DNA of 12,305 nucleotides from DATBFX01 sp036558305. GTDB lineage: Bacteria > Chloroflexota > Chloroflexia > Thermomicrobiales > UBA6265. The notes beneath the pieces are model-generated. The model was not told where the DNA came from. It saw only the letters and a list, made by a program, of their open reading frames with translations, and ran no database searches. The stretch is taken from contig DATBFX010000530.1 of NCBI GenBank assembly GCA_036558305.1, positions 1 to 12,305 of the forward strand, read 5' to 3'. Of the stretch, positions 1-5,872 are shown piece by piece. The position numbers were made by a program, and so were the translations under genes. Every line of letters begins with the position of its first letter. Positions within the stretch are counted from its first letter, which is position 1.

Positions 1-855
1 ACCGCGCTGAACGTCCAGACCGGTGCCAAGACCCGTCTCTCGCTCGTCTTCCAGGGCGCGATCGCGCTGGCGCTGGTCCTCGTCTTCAGCGATCTGCTCG
101 GCAAAATCCCGATGTCGGCCTTGGCCGCCCTCCTGATCTACGTCGGCATCCTGGCGATCAAACTCCCGGCGATCCGGTCGGTCGCCGCGAGCACCCGGAT
201 GGGGCAAGTCGCGATGATCGTGACCTTCGTGGCGACCCTCCTGGTCCCGCTCCAACAGGCCGTCATTCTCGGCGTCATCCTCGCGGCCGTGCTCTTTTTG
301 TACCGGTCGAGCACCGACATCCGTATCAAAGAAGTCGTACGCAGCGATGGACACTATCGAGAGATCGATGCCCCGAAAACCCTCACCGGCAATCGCGTCA
401 CCGTGCTCGACATCTACGGCAGTCTCTTCTACGCGGGCGCCCGCACCCTCGGTCAATTGCTGCCCTCACCGGGCGAAGCTCGCCGCGCCGTCGTCGTGCT
501 GCGCCTGCGCGGACACGGCGACGTCGGCAGTACCTTCCTCGACGTCGTCAGCAAATACGCGGGTCGTCTGCGCACGGTCGAGGGCAAACTCCTCCTCTCG
601 GGACTCAACCCCGTCGTCAAGGAGCGGATGGTCAAGACCGGCCATCTCAAGCAAATCGGCGAAGAGAACGTCTTTACTGCCGAGGAATTCATCGGCGCTT
701 CGACCGAGGCGGCGTTCAAGGCCGGACAAGCCTGGCTGGCGACGACCCCGGCGGACGAGCCGGCCCCGACGCCCGGCGGTGCCGCCGATGACTCCGACGG
801 CGGTGCCGGCACAACAGCATCCGTCACCGCACAGCCCAACGAGAAGAGCGGTTAG
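1..855 (+). CDS. SulP family anion transporter with C-terminal STAS domain (5' end outside window)
   Basis: The reading frame is open from base 1, so the gene starts upstream and only the last ~284 codons are here. The first residues read N-x-x-TGAKTRLS, the conserved SulP loop after the central helices. Hydrophobic segments follow (about nt 55-105, 115-165 and 205-300), with the SulP-like stretch KIPMSALAALLIYVGI. A cytoplasmic STAS domain lies at about nt 390-700: RVTVLDIYGSLFYAGA, then a beta strand VVVLRLRG, then a helix and LLLSGLNPVVKERM. SulP proteins move sulfate, bicarbonate or other anions across the inner membrane, and the STAS domain is regulatory; the substrate cannot be read from this fragment. 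The last ~35 residues are a Pro/Ala/Gly/Asp-rich tail of low complexity, beyond the usual STAS end. The stop is TAG at 853-855. The family call is firm. Confidence 0.93.
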   Translation, partial: TALNVQTGAKTRLSLVFQGAIALALVLVFSDLLGKIPMSALAALLIYVGILAIKLPAIRSVAASTRMGQVAMIVTFVATLLVPLQQAVILGVILAAVLFLYRSSTDIRIKEVVRSDGHYREIDAPKTLTGNRVTVLDIYGSLFYAGARTLGQLLPSPGEARRAVVVLRLRGHGDVGSTFLDVVSKYAGRLRTVEGKLLLSGLNPVVKERMVKTGHLKQIGEENVFTAEEFIGASTEAAFKAGQAWLATTPADEPAPTPGGAADDSDGGAGTTASVTAQPNEKSG

Positions 856-1042
856 GTACGCGACGTCTCTGCATCCTTTTGCTCCTCAAAGAAGGATGTC
901 CCCTCGTCCTTGCCGAGGCACCGTGGTGGCGGCTTGCGGTTTCGCCAGCCGGGCACGAGTCAGGGCCGGATGCGATGCGCGGCGACGACCGCGTATCAGC
1001 CGATTTGCGGCGGTCGCCGCCGCGCAGGCATGGAGAAGGACG
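856..1042. other. Intergenic region with a weak inverted repeat
   Basis: A gap of 187 bases lies between the transporter and the LOR gene. Just after the transporter stop, CATCCTT (872-878) and AAGGATG (892-898) form a 7-bp stem with a 13-nt loop. No T-run follows, so it is at best a weak terminator. No convincing promoter hexamers were found. The downstream gene could be transcribed from here or by read-through. Confidence 0.3.
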
Positions 1043-1594
1043 ATGTTTCGCAGAGGACGAATGGGCGCCGGCGCCGCGGCGCCCGCGGCGCCCGTGGCGG
1101 CGATGGCCGCCGCTCGCGGCAACCGGTATCGCATGGTCGAGAAGCTCGCCTCCTTCGGCGACGACTTCTGGATCCAGGACGACCAGGGACGGCGCGTCTT
1201 TAAGGTTGACGGCAAAGCGCTGCGCGTCCGCGACACCCTCAAGTTTCGCAACATGCAGGGTCAGGAACTCTGCCAGATCCAGGAAAAGATGCTGCGGATC
1301 AAGGACTCGATGGAAGTCCAGGGGCCGGACGGTCGCACCGTCGCGATGGTGAAGAAAGCACTCATCAACCCGCTGCGCGATCGCTACGTCGTCAAAGTCG
1401 GCAACGGCCCCGATCTCGAGGTCCAGGGCAACATCCTCGACCACGAATACCGCATCGGCAACGTCGCCACCGTCTCGAAGAAGTGGTTCCGCGTCCGCGA
1501 CTCCTACGGTATCGAGATCGCCCCGGGACAGAACGACGTCCTGATCCTGGCCACGGCCGTCTGTATCGATCAGATGTCGCACGACGTCGGATAA
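1043..1594 (+). CDS. LURP-one-related (LOR, DUF567-type) family protein
   Basis: The product is 183 aa. ATG 1043 is chosen because GGAGAAGG (1032-1039) sits just upstream; the frame is open back to 347, but that stretch is out-of-frame transporter sequence. In-frame ATGs at 1061, 1103 and 1133 are possible alternatives. Residues 1-28 are an Ala/Gly-rich, probably disordered extension. From about residue 31 the protein follows the bacterial LOR pattern: YRMVEKLASFGDDFWI, then a VFKVDGKAL strand, QEKMLRIKDSMEV, VKKALINPLRDRY, then GNILDHEYRI, VSKKWFRVRDSYGIEI and a final hydrophobic helix LILATAVCIDQM. LOR proteins adopt a Tubby-like beta-barrel around a central C-terminal helix. In bacteria their role is unknown, with a possible lipid or membrane link by analogy to Tubby and scramblase. 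It heads a same-strand cluster with the next two genes. Confidence 0.92.
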   Translation: MFRRGRMGAGAAAPAAPVAAMAAARGNRYRMVEKLASFGDDFWIQDDQGRRVFKVDGKALRVRDTLKFRNMQGQELCQIQEKMLRIKDSMEVQGPDGRTVAMVKKALINPLRDRYVVKVGNGPDLEVQGNILDHEYRIGNVATVSKKWFRVRDSYGIEIAPGQNDVLILATAVCIDQMSHDVG

Positions 1595-1634
1595 CCCAAC
1601 CTCTGCTCAAACGACAGACCATCAAGAGGAGGTC

Positions 1635-2162
1635 ATGGTGGGAGCCACCGCACTGTACGGTCCGATCCAACTCGTCGTCGTCGGGTTTGAACGGGCGGCG
1701 ATCCCGCTGGACGTCGTCAACCAGTTGCGCAAGGTCCGGGACGCCGGCATCGTCCGCCTCGTGGACGCCGTCTTCGTCGCCAAGGACGAGCACGGCGACC
1801 TGACCGCGATCCAGGCGACCGACCTCAGCAAGGACGAGGTGGTCCTCCTCGGCACGCTCGCCGGAGCCCTGTTCGGTTACGGTGCCGCCGGCGACGACGG
1901 GCTTGAGATCGGCGCCGATCTCGGCGGCCTGGCCGCCGAAGAAGGCGAGTTCGGGCTTGACGAGGACGACATCAACGCCATCGCCGACCTGATCCCCACG
2001 GGGACCGCCGCCCTCTTCATGCTTCTGGAGCATCTCTGGGCAATCGGCCTCAAGGAGGCGTTCCAGAACGCGGGCGGCTCAATTCTCTCCCACGGCTGGA
2101 TCACGCCTCGCACGCTCATCGCGTTGGGCCAGGAGGCCGCGACCGAGACCGCGACTGCTTGA
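1635..2162 (+). CDS. DUF6325-like protein (related to DUF1269-type membrane-associated proteins)
   Basis: The product is 175 aa. ATG 1635 follows the strong ribosome site AGGAGGT (1626-1632), 40 bases after the LOR stop. The protein opens with GPIQLVVVGFE (9-19), then a helix and the strand IVRLVDAVFVAKDEHGDL (39-56). A Gly/Ala-rich middle (73-101, GTLAGALFGYGAAG) follows, then an acidic segment with EFGLDEDDINAIADLIP (105-121). It ends with ALFMLLEHLWAIGLKEAFQNAGG (126-148), a helix holding the H-x-W pattern seen in this family. The order matches what I recall of DUF6325, in which a GP(V/I)-start strand leads to a terminal amphipathic region. No enzymatic function is known and no catalytic residues are evident. 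Co-orientation with the LOR gene and the small membrane protein suggests a shared role, perhaps at the envelope or in stress; that is inference. Confidence 0.75.
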   Translation: MVGATALYGPIQLVVVGFERAAIPLDVVNQLRKVRDAGIVRLVDAVFVAKDEHGDLTAIQATDLSKDEVVLLGTLAGALFGYGAAGDDGLEIGADLGGLAAEEGEFGLDEDDINAIADLIPTGTAALFMLLEHLWAIGLKEAFQNAGGSILSHGWITPRTLIALGQEAATETATA

Positions 2163-2214
2163 ACTGTCGTCGCCCGGCGACACAATCGCCATTCGTCAAA
2201 GGGAGGACTCGCAC

Positions 2215-2448
2215 ATGGATTGGTGGGAGTGGCTGCTCTGGGCCCTGCTCTTCGGGTTCTACATCATGTGCATCTTCACAGTCTGCCTGCTGACATTCCA
2301 GAAGGGGCGTGTGGTGCTCGGAATCCTGGGCATCTTCATCCCCTTCCTCTGGCTGATCGGCGCCATTTTGCCCGCCAAGAAGGGCTCGCGGTTCGATATC
2401 GCCCAGGGCATGGCGATGCGGTCCCAGATGGATCAGATGACCAGCTGA
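2215..2448 (+). CDS. Small two-helix membrane protein (77 aa)
   Basis: ATG 2215 lies seven bases after GGGAGGA (2201-2207), a strong ribosome site. The protein starts MDWWEW, then has a first membrane segment at about residues 6-27, a short basic turn QKGR (29-32), and a second membrane segment at about 33-53 with the pattern GILGIFIPFLWLIGAI. The turn Lys-Lys-Gly follows, then a short soluble tail rich in Met and Gln. The basic turn between the helices suggests both termini lie outside and the turn lies in the cytoplasm by the positive-inside rule, although the post-TM2 KK argues the other way, so topology is open. The end resembles the short PLDc_N/SHOCT-type membrane modules often found beside proteins of unknown function, but I do not recognise a specific family. 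It lies 52 bases after the DUF6325-like gene and is probably co-transcribed with it. Confidence 0.78.
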   Translation: MDWWEWLLWALLFGFYIMCIFTVCLLTFQKGRVVLGILGIFIPFLWLIGAILPAKKGSRFDIAQGMAMRSQMDQMTS

Positions 2449-2479
2449 CCTGGTTCCTGCACGAACGCCGCCAACGCCA

Positions 2480-2594
2480 ATCGTCATTCCGAGCTTGTCG
2501 AGGAATCTCCCTCCGCCAGGGGCACCGCACCAACGTCGTACCGACGCCTCCGTTGTCGCTCCGGGAGAGTCCTCGGCTCCGCTCGGAATGACGG
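2480..2594. repeat. MITE-like dispersed repeat, copy A
   Basis: An element of ~115 bp is bounded by a perfect 13-bp terminal inverted repeat: CGTCATTCCGAGC (2482-2494) and GCTCGGAATGACG (2581-2593). It has no coding capacity. Bases 2480-2506 (27 nt) are the exact reverse complement of 2831-2857 in copy B, and 2556-2575 (20 nt) are the exact reverse complement of 2764-2783. The 'cattccgagc...gaggaat' core is of the type scattered through intergenic regions of many bacterial genomes. Whether it is mobile is not visible here; no clear target-site duplication was seen. Confidence 0.75.
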
Positions 2595-2636
2595 TGGGGG
2601 GATCGGCGTCGTTTGTGACTAAAGCGAGCTAACCGG

Positions 2637-2886
2637 GATTCTTCGCGAGCGCTGCCGTCCGCGCTCGATCGCCATTCCGAGCGCAGTGGTCATGATCCGG
2701 GGGTCACCACCGGCGATGGAAATTGCCCCCGGCACCGCCCCGCGGGGCGATTCCCACACCACTCGAGGACTCTCCCGGAGCGAGAGCGGAGGCGTCACTT
2801 TGTGGGGCGGGATTCCTCTGGCGGAGAGGGATTCCTCGACAAGCTCGGAATGACGATACGAGTGACGGCCGCGCTCGCGAAGAATC
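2637..2886. repeat. Larger inverted-repeat element containing copy B of the dispersed repeat
   Basis: The outer ends are the 16-bp perfect inverted repeat GATTCTTCGCGAGCGC (2637-2652) and its complement (2871-2886); matching continues imperfectly outwards (CCGG / CCGG). A second inverted pair lies inside: ATTCCGAGC at about 2674-2682 and GCTCGGAAT (2843-2851). Bases 2764-2857 are a reversed, diverged version of copy A. The two elements therefore face each other, and the whole 2480-2886 stretch could fold into a large cruciform or RNA hairpin. It has no ORF with coding features. Confidence 0.7.
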
Positions 2887-2898
2887 CGGGCTAAACCA

Positions 2899-2937
2899 AC
2901 GACCGTGAGGCGGGGCCACGCCCCGCCTCACGGTCGT
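2899..2937. terminator. Strong 18-bp hairpin, possible bidirectional terminator or attenuator
   Basis: Bases 2899-2916 pair perfectly with 2920-2937 around a 3-nt CAC loop, giving a very stable GC-rich stem. There is no T-run on either side (GTGCGCCAATTT follows), so it is not a canonical intrinsic terminator. It lies between the repeat block and the effector-like gene at 3101, and ends the stretch that follows the LOR/DUF6325 cluster. It could stop transcription from either side, or be a structured repeat end. Confidence 0.45.
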
Positions 2938-3100
2938 GCGCCAATTTAGGCAATCTTGCCGGTGTCTCGATTCGCCCAATCCCGTATAGTCGGGTTGTCC
3001 GACGGTTCGGTGGCAGGCCACCGACCGCGTCGGTCCGGGCCGCACCGCGTGCGCGGCGGCTTCGGCCGACGATGGTTCAAGGGATGGGGAGAATCAGGGG

Positions 3101-4762
3101 ATGGCGACCGCCCGGCAACGTCGGCAGCCGGTTCACCAGGTTGCGAAGACGGGCGTGCGGCGCGCCACCGCCGCGGACGCGGCCGACTCGGCGCCCACCG
3201 ACGCGCGGCCTCCCGCGCCCGACGCCCGCCAATTGAGCGGCACCGACGTCGTCGCCCTCCAGCGCACCCACGGCAACGCGCACGTCACCCGCGTCCTCGA
3301 TCTCGCCCGTGTCTCCCCGGCGCCCGCAGCCGGCGTACAGCGCACCCCCACGGTCGTCCAACGGACGATCGACGTCGCCGAAGCCAAACGGCGGATCAAG
3401 AAAGCCTCGGCGGGCTGGGGGACGGACGAGGGCGGCATCTACGCGGCCATCCGCGAGTGCAACGACCGCCCCGCCCTCAAAGCCGACCCCGAGGTGCAGC
3501 ATTATCTGAAGAGCGAGATGAAGGGCCACGACCTCTGGAAGGCCCAACTGCTTCTCGAATTCGGCACCGAAGCGGCCTTCCCGCCCACCGTCAAGGAGAT
3601 CTGGGGCGGCACCAAGGGACCGGGCACCGACGAAGACCGCATCTACAAAGCGATCGACAAACTCACGGCCGGCCAACTCGACAAACTCCTCGAAATCCCC
3701 GGCTTGCGCGGCATCCTGAAAGCCGACCTCAACGACAGCGAGATGAAGCGCGCCACCGGCGGCGCCGGCATCCTCGATCGCCACAAGAAGAACGTCGCCT
3801 TCGTCAAGACCGTCCTCGACGACATGAAAAAACCCGGCAACCCGGCCATCATCCGCAACACCGGCGAATGGATGGGACCGACCGGCGGCGGCGCCGGCAA
3901 GGTCGGTCTCCTCGTCCTGACGAAAACCCACGACTCCGCCGCGCGGGCCAAGAAGCACGGCAACGACAACGAAGTCGCCTACTTCGGCGATACCCCCAAG
4001 TACCCGGCCGACACCGCGGACTACGATCTCGCCATCACCTCCACCCGCAACATTCACTTCGCCGAACCGACCGTTGCCGGTTCCCAGGGCAGCGCCGGTA
4101 TCCGGCTGATGGAACCGAAAAAGCACGGTGCAGCCAAGGTCCGCAGTTTCCTGGTCCACGAGGTCCAGCACGACGCCGACAAACACGACCTGGACCCCGA
4201 CTGGGCCAAGGACTACAAGACGCCGGAGGAGAGTTGGGTCCGCTACCGGACCGAATTTCGTGCCTACTGGCTCGACGGTCAGCGCGACCCTCCCCGTTAC
4301 AGCGAAGCCTCCGGCAGCGCCACCAATCCGAAGTTCGACAACGCCAAACAGGAAGCGATCTTCCTCCACATGTACGGCACCGGTCCCAACGACGTTTACG
4401 CCGAATGGCTCCGTCCCAACTACGACGGCAACACCACCGTCGGCGGCCAGAAATTCCAGGACCTGATCCACGGCTACCAACGCCCCGAGGGCATCAACCT
4501 GATCAACTCCCCCCGGATCGACGACCTCTACGGCAAGGTCAAAGCCTGCACCAAAACCGACAAGAACGTGCGCGTGGCTCCGCTCAAGGACGCCATCGCC
4601 GCCGCCCAAGCACTCGACGCCGACGATCATAGCTACGTGAACTCCGCCTCGGCCGCCGCATTCCAACAACTCATGAAGGACAAGCTGGCCGCCAAAGCCC
4701 TCAAGCAGATCGCCAAGATCGCCAACGGCGGCGCCCTGCCGCACTGGGCCGGCGGCCCTTAG
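3101..4762 (+). CDS. Putative eCIS-type effector: annexin-like repeats plus HExxH metalloprotease-like region
   Basis: The product is 553 aa, read from ATG 3101 with GGGGAGA (3086-3092) as ribosome site. Residues 1-44 are basic, then Ala/Pro-rich and disordered, with no signal peptide. Residues 49-66 read DVVALQRTHGNAHVTRVL, the 'LQRxxGNxxVxRxL' header common at the N-terminus of eCIS/DUF4157-associated cargo, followed by two VQRT motifs (79-82 and 86-89). Residues ~95-158 form an annexin-like repeat: KKASAGWGTDEGG aligns with the annexin type II calcium loop, and YLKSEMKGHDLWK (135-147) with its helix D. A second GPGTDEDRIYKAI starts at 173, about 70 residues later, which is the annexin repeat period. 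The ~255-460 region has HEVQH (353-357) and a possible third zinc ligand, E385 in RYRTEFRAYW or H362. This suggests a calcium/membrane-binding module joined to a zinc peptidase. The peptidase family is not recognised. No injection-system structural genes are in the window. Confidence 0.72.
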   Translation: MATARQRRQPVHQVAKTGVRRATAADAADSAPTDARPPAPDARQLSGTDVVALQRTHGNAHVTRVLDLARVSPAPAAGVQRTPTVVQRTIDVAEAKRRIKKASAGWGTDEGGIYAAIRECNDRPALKADPEVQHYLKSEMKGHDLWKAQLLLEFGTEAAFPPTVKEIWGGTKGPGTDEDRIYKAIDKLTAGQLDKLLEIPGLRGILKADLNDSEMKRATGGAGILDRHKKNVAFVKTVLDDMKKPGNPAIIRNTGEWMGPTGGGAGKVGLLVLTKTHDSAARAKKHGNDNEVAYFGDTPKYPADTADYDLAITSTRNIHFAEPTVAGSQGSAGIRLMEPKKHGAAKVRSFLVHEVQHDADKHDLDPDWAKDYKTPEESWVRYRTEFRAYWLDGQRDPPRYSEASGSATNPKFDNAKQEAIFLHMYGTGPNDVYAEWLRPNYDGNTTVGGQKFQDLIHGYQRPEGINLINSPRIDDLYGKVKACTKTDKNVRVAPLKDAIAAAQALDADDHSYVNSASAAAFQQLMKDKLAAKALKQIAKIANGGALPHWAGGP

Positions 4763-4897
4763 TCGGTGGTCCGGCGACGTGTTCGGCCGTGGCGACCACG
4801 GGAGAGGTTCTTCGCGGCCCGGCACCAGGGTCAGCGGTCGTGAGCCCGGTCATGCCAACGGAGGTCGTCTGATACCGCACTCGCCACGGAGCCGCCG
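4763..4897. other. Short intergenic gap
   Basis: These 135 bases lie between the effector-like gene and the beta-propeller gene. They contain a loose GTGGTC/GACCAC inverted repeat (4765-4770 and 4794-4799). No T-run or clear promoter was seen, so co-transcription of the two genes is possible but not shown. Confidence 0.3.
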
Positions 4898-5830
4898 ATG
4901 ACCCAAGTCGTCTACCCGAGCCTGCGCCTCTCCGCCAACGGCGCCGCCGCGCTCCTCGACACCGTCGAACGCGGTTACCGCGTCTGCGATCTGCCGAGCG
5001 GCGCCGTACGCTGGGATTTGAGCGCCGAAGGAGACCTCTCCCACCTCTCCCTCTCCGCGTCGGGCAATGCCGTCGCCTGGCTTGGCGAAAACGCGGACGT
5101 CTCGATCCTCACGGAAGCGGGCAAGAAGACCGTCATCCTTCCGGCAACCGGGGATCGCATCCGGGCCATCGCGCCTGCAGACACCGCCGCTTGCATCGCC
5201 GCCCTCATCGCCGCTGGGTCAAAGGATGCCCCAGACGGCGGAAGGGCTCGCCTCGTCATCGTCCCCGGCCGGCCCGATGATGACGCCCCGACCGTCGCCG
5301 GGATTCCCGTCTACGACCGGGGTTTCCTCCTTGCCAACGACGATTGCTCCCTGCTCGCCGTCGAGTCGTCGAGCAACCTCGGCGACCGGACCTTCGGCGG
5401 TGCTTACGCGCGCGACGGGGACACCCTGCGCTCGCTCTGGACGGAGCAACCGGCTCCGGTTCCGCACGGTGCCCTCGCCCTCTACGGCGAATGGCTCTTC
5501 GCCGCGACCGCCGACGGGCTTGCCGGGTGGCGGCGCTCCGGCGATCGAGTCTCTTTGCCAGGCACGATGCGCGAGCAGTTGATCTTCTCGCGGGACGGTC
5601 GCTACCTGCTCGCCTTTCGCGTCGAGGAGGTGGTCGAGGTCACCTCGGCGCGAACACTCGTTCGCCTCATCGACCGGGAATCCCTCAAAGAGGTTCGGCG
5701 CGCGACTCACCTTATCGCAGATCGGCACGACGCACACTTCGCCCTCGATGCCGACTTCGGTCTGTTTGAGGTTCGAGCGACCAAATCGGGCGACCTCGCG
5801 GCCAAGAAGCTCGATTGGCACAGTTCGTGA
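4898..5830 (+). CDS. Beta-propeller / WD40-like repeat protein of unknown function
   Basis: The product is 310 aa, from ATG 4898 with GGAG (4888-4891) six bases upstream. There is no signal peptide or membrane segment, so it is probably cytoplasmic. Several blade-like units show an 'S-x-(D/N/S)-G-x-x-(A/L)' turn with flanking strands: LSANGAAALLD (11-21), LSLSASGNAVAWL (50-62), LLANDDCSLLAVES (144-157), YGEWLFAATADGLAGW (196-211) and LIFSRDGRYLLAF (228-240). These resemble degenerate WD40 or lactonase-type blades, enough for a partial or closed propeller. No catalytic residues are evident; a protein-binding role is the usual expectation. It follows the effector-like gene on the same strand and might be its partner or immunity factor, though nothing in the sequence proves that. 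It ends 42 bases from the convergent cytidylate-kinase-like gene. Confidence 0.7.
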   Translation: MTQVVYPSLRLSANGAAALLDTVERGYRVCDLPSGAVRWDLSAEGDLSHLSLSASGNAVAWLGENADVSILTEAGKKTVILPATGDRIRAIAPADTAACIAALIAAGSKDAPDGGRARLVIVPGRPDDDAPTVAGIPVYDRGFLLANDDCSLLAVESSSNLGDRTFGGAYARDGDTLRSLWTEQPAPVPHGALALYGEWLFAATADGLAGWRRSGDRVSLPGTMREQLIFSRDGRYLLAFRVEEVVEVTSARTLVRLIDRESLKEVRRATHLIADRHDAHFALDADFGLFEVRATKSGDLAAKKLDWHSS

Positions 5831-5854
5831 CCATGCGCGACCCGGTCGCACAAT

Positions 5855-5870
5855 CGGTGGCCGGCCACCG
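5855..5870. terminator. 16-bp perfect palindrome between convergent genes
   Basis: CGGTGGCCGGCCACCG is a perfect palindrome in the 42-base gap between two converging genes, so it could act as a bidirectional terminator stem. No T-run follows and the perfect symmetry leaves a small loop. A near-identical sequence, CGGTGGCAGGCCACCG, lies at 3008-3023. Confidence 0.4.
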
Positions 5871-5872
5871 GC

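Larger units (their letters stand above)
2449..3100. other. Long non-coding, repeat-rich intergenic region
   Basis: These 652 bases lie between the small membrane protein and the effector-like gene. They hold the two MITE-like elements and the 18-bp hairpin listed separately. A second hairpin, TCGGTGG-CAGG-CCACCGA, lies at 3007-3024, 77 bases before the effector start. A TATAGT (2985-2990) could be a -10 element but has no -35 at the right distance. Open frames crossing the region read through the repeats and look spurious. Confidence 0.6.

Noticed and set aside
2480..2937. CRISPR array or insertion sequence
   Set aside because: No regularly spaced direct repeats with unique spacers, and no transposase frame; the repeats are inverted and non-coding.
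2985..2990. TATAGT as a -10 for the effector gene
   Set aside because: The only plausible -35 (TTGCCG, 2956-2961) is 23 bases away, too far for a standard promoter.
2956..4632. Long plus-strand open frame overlapping the effector-like gene
   Set aside because: Its translation is Arg/Pro-rich low-complexity sequence, and the frame at 3101-4762 has clear motifs and a ribosome site. It is an out-of-frame shadow of high-GC DNA.
3077..4825. Long minus-strand open frame opposite the effector-like gene
   Set aside because: Composition biased to Val/Gly/Asp, no family motif, typical antisense frame of GC-rich coding DNA.
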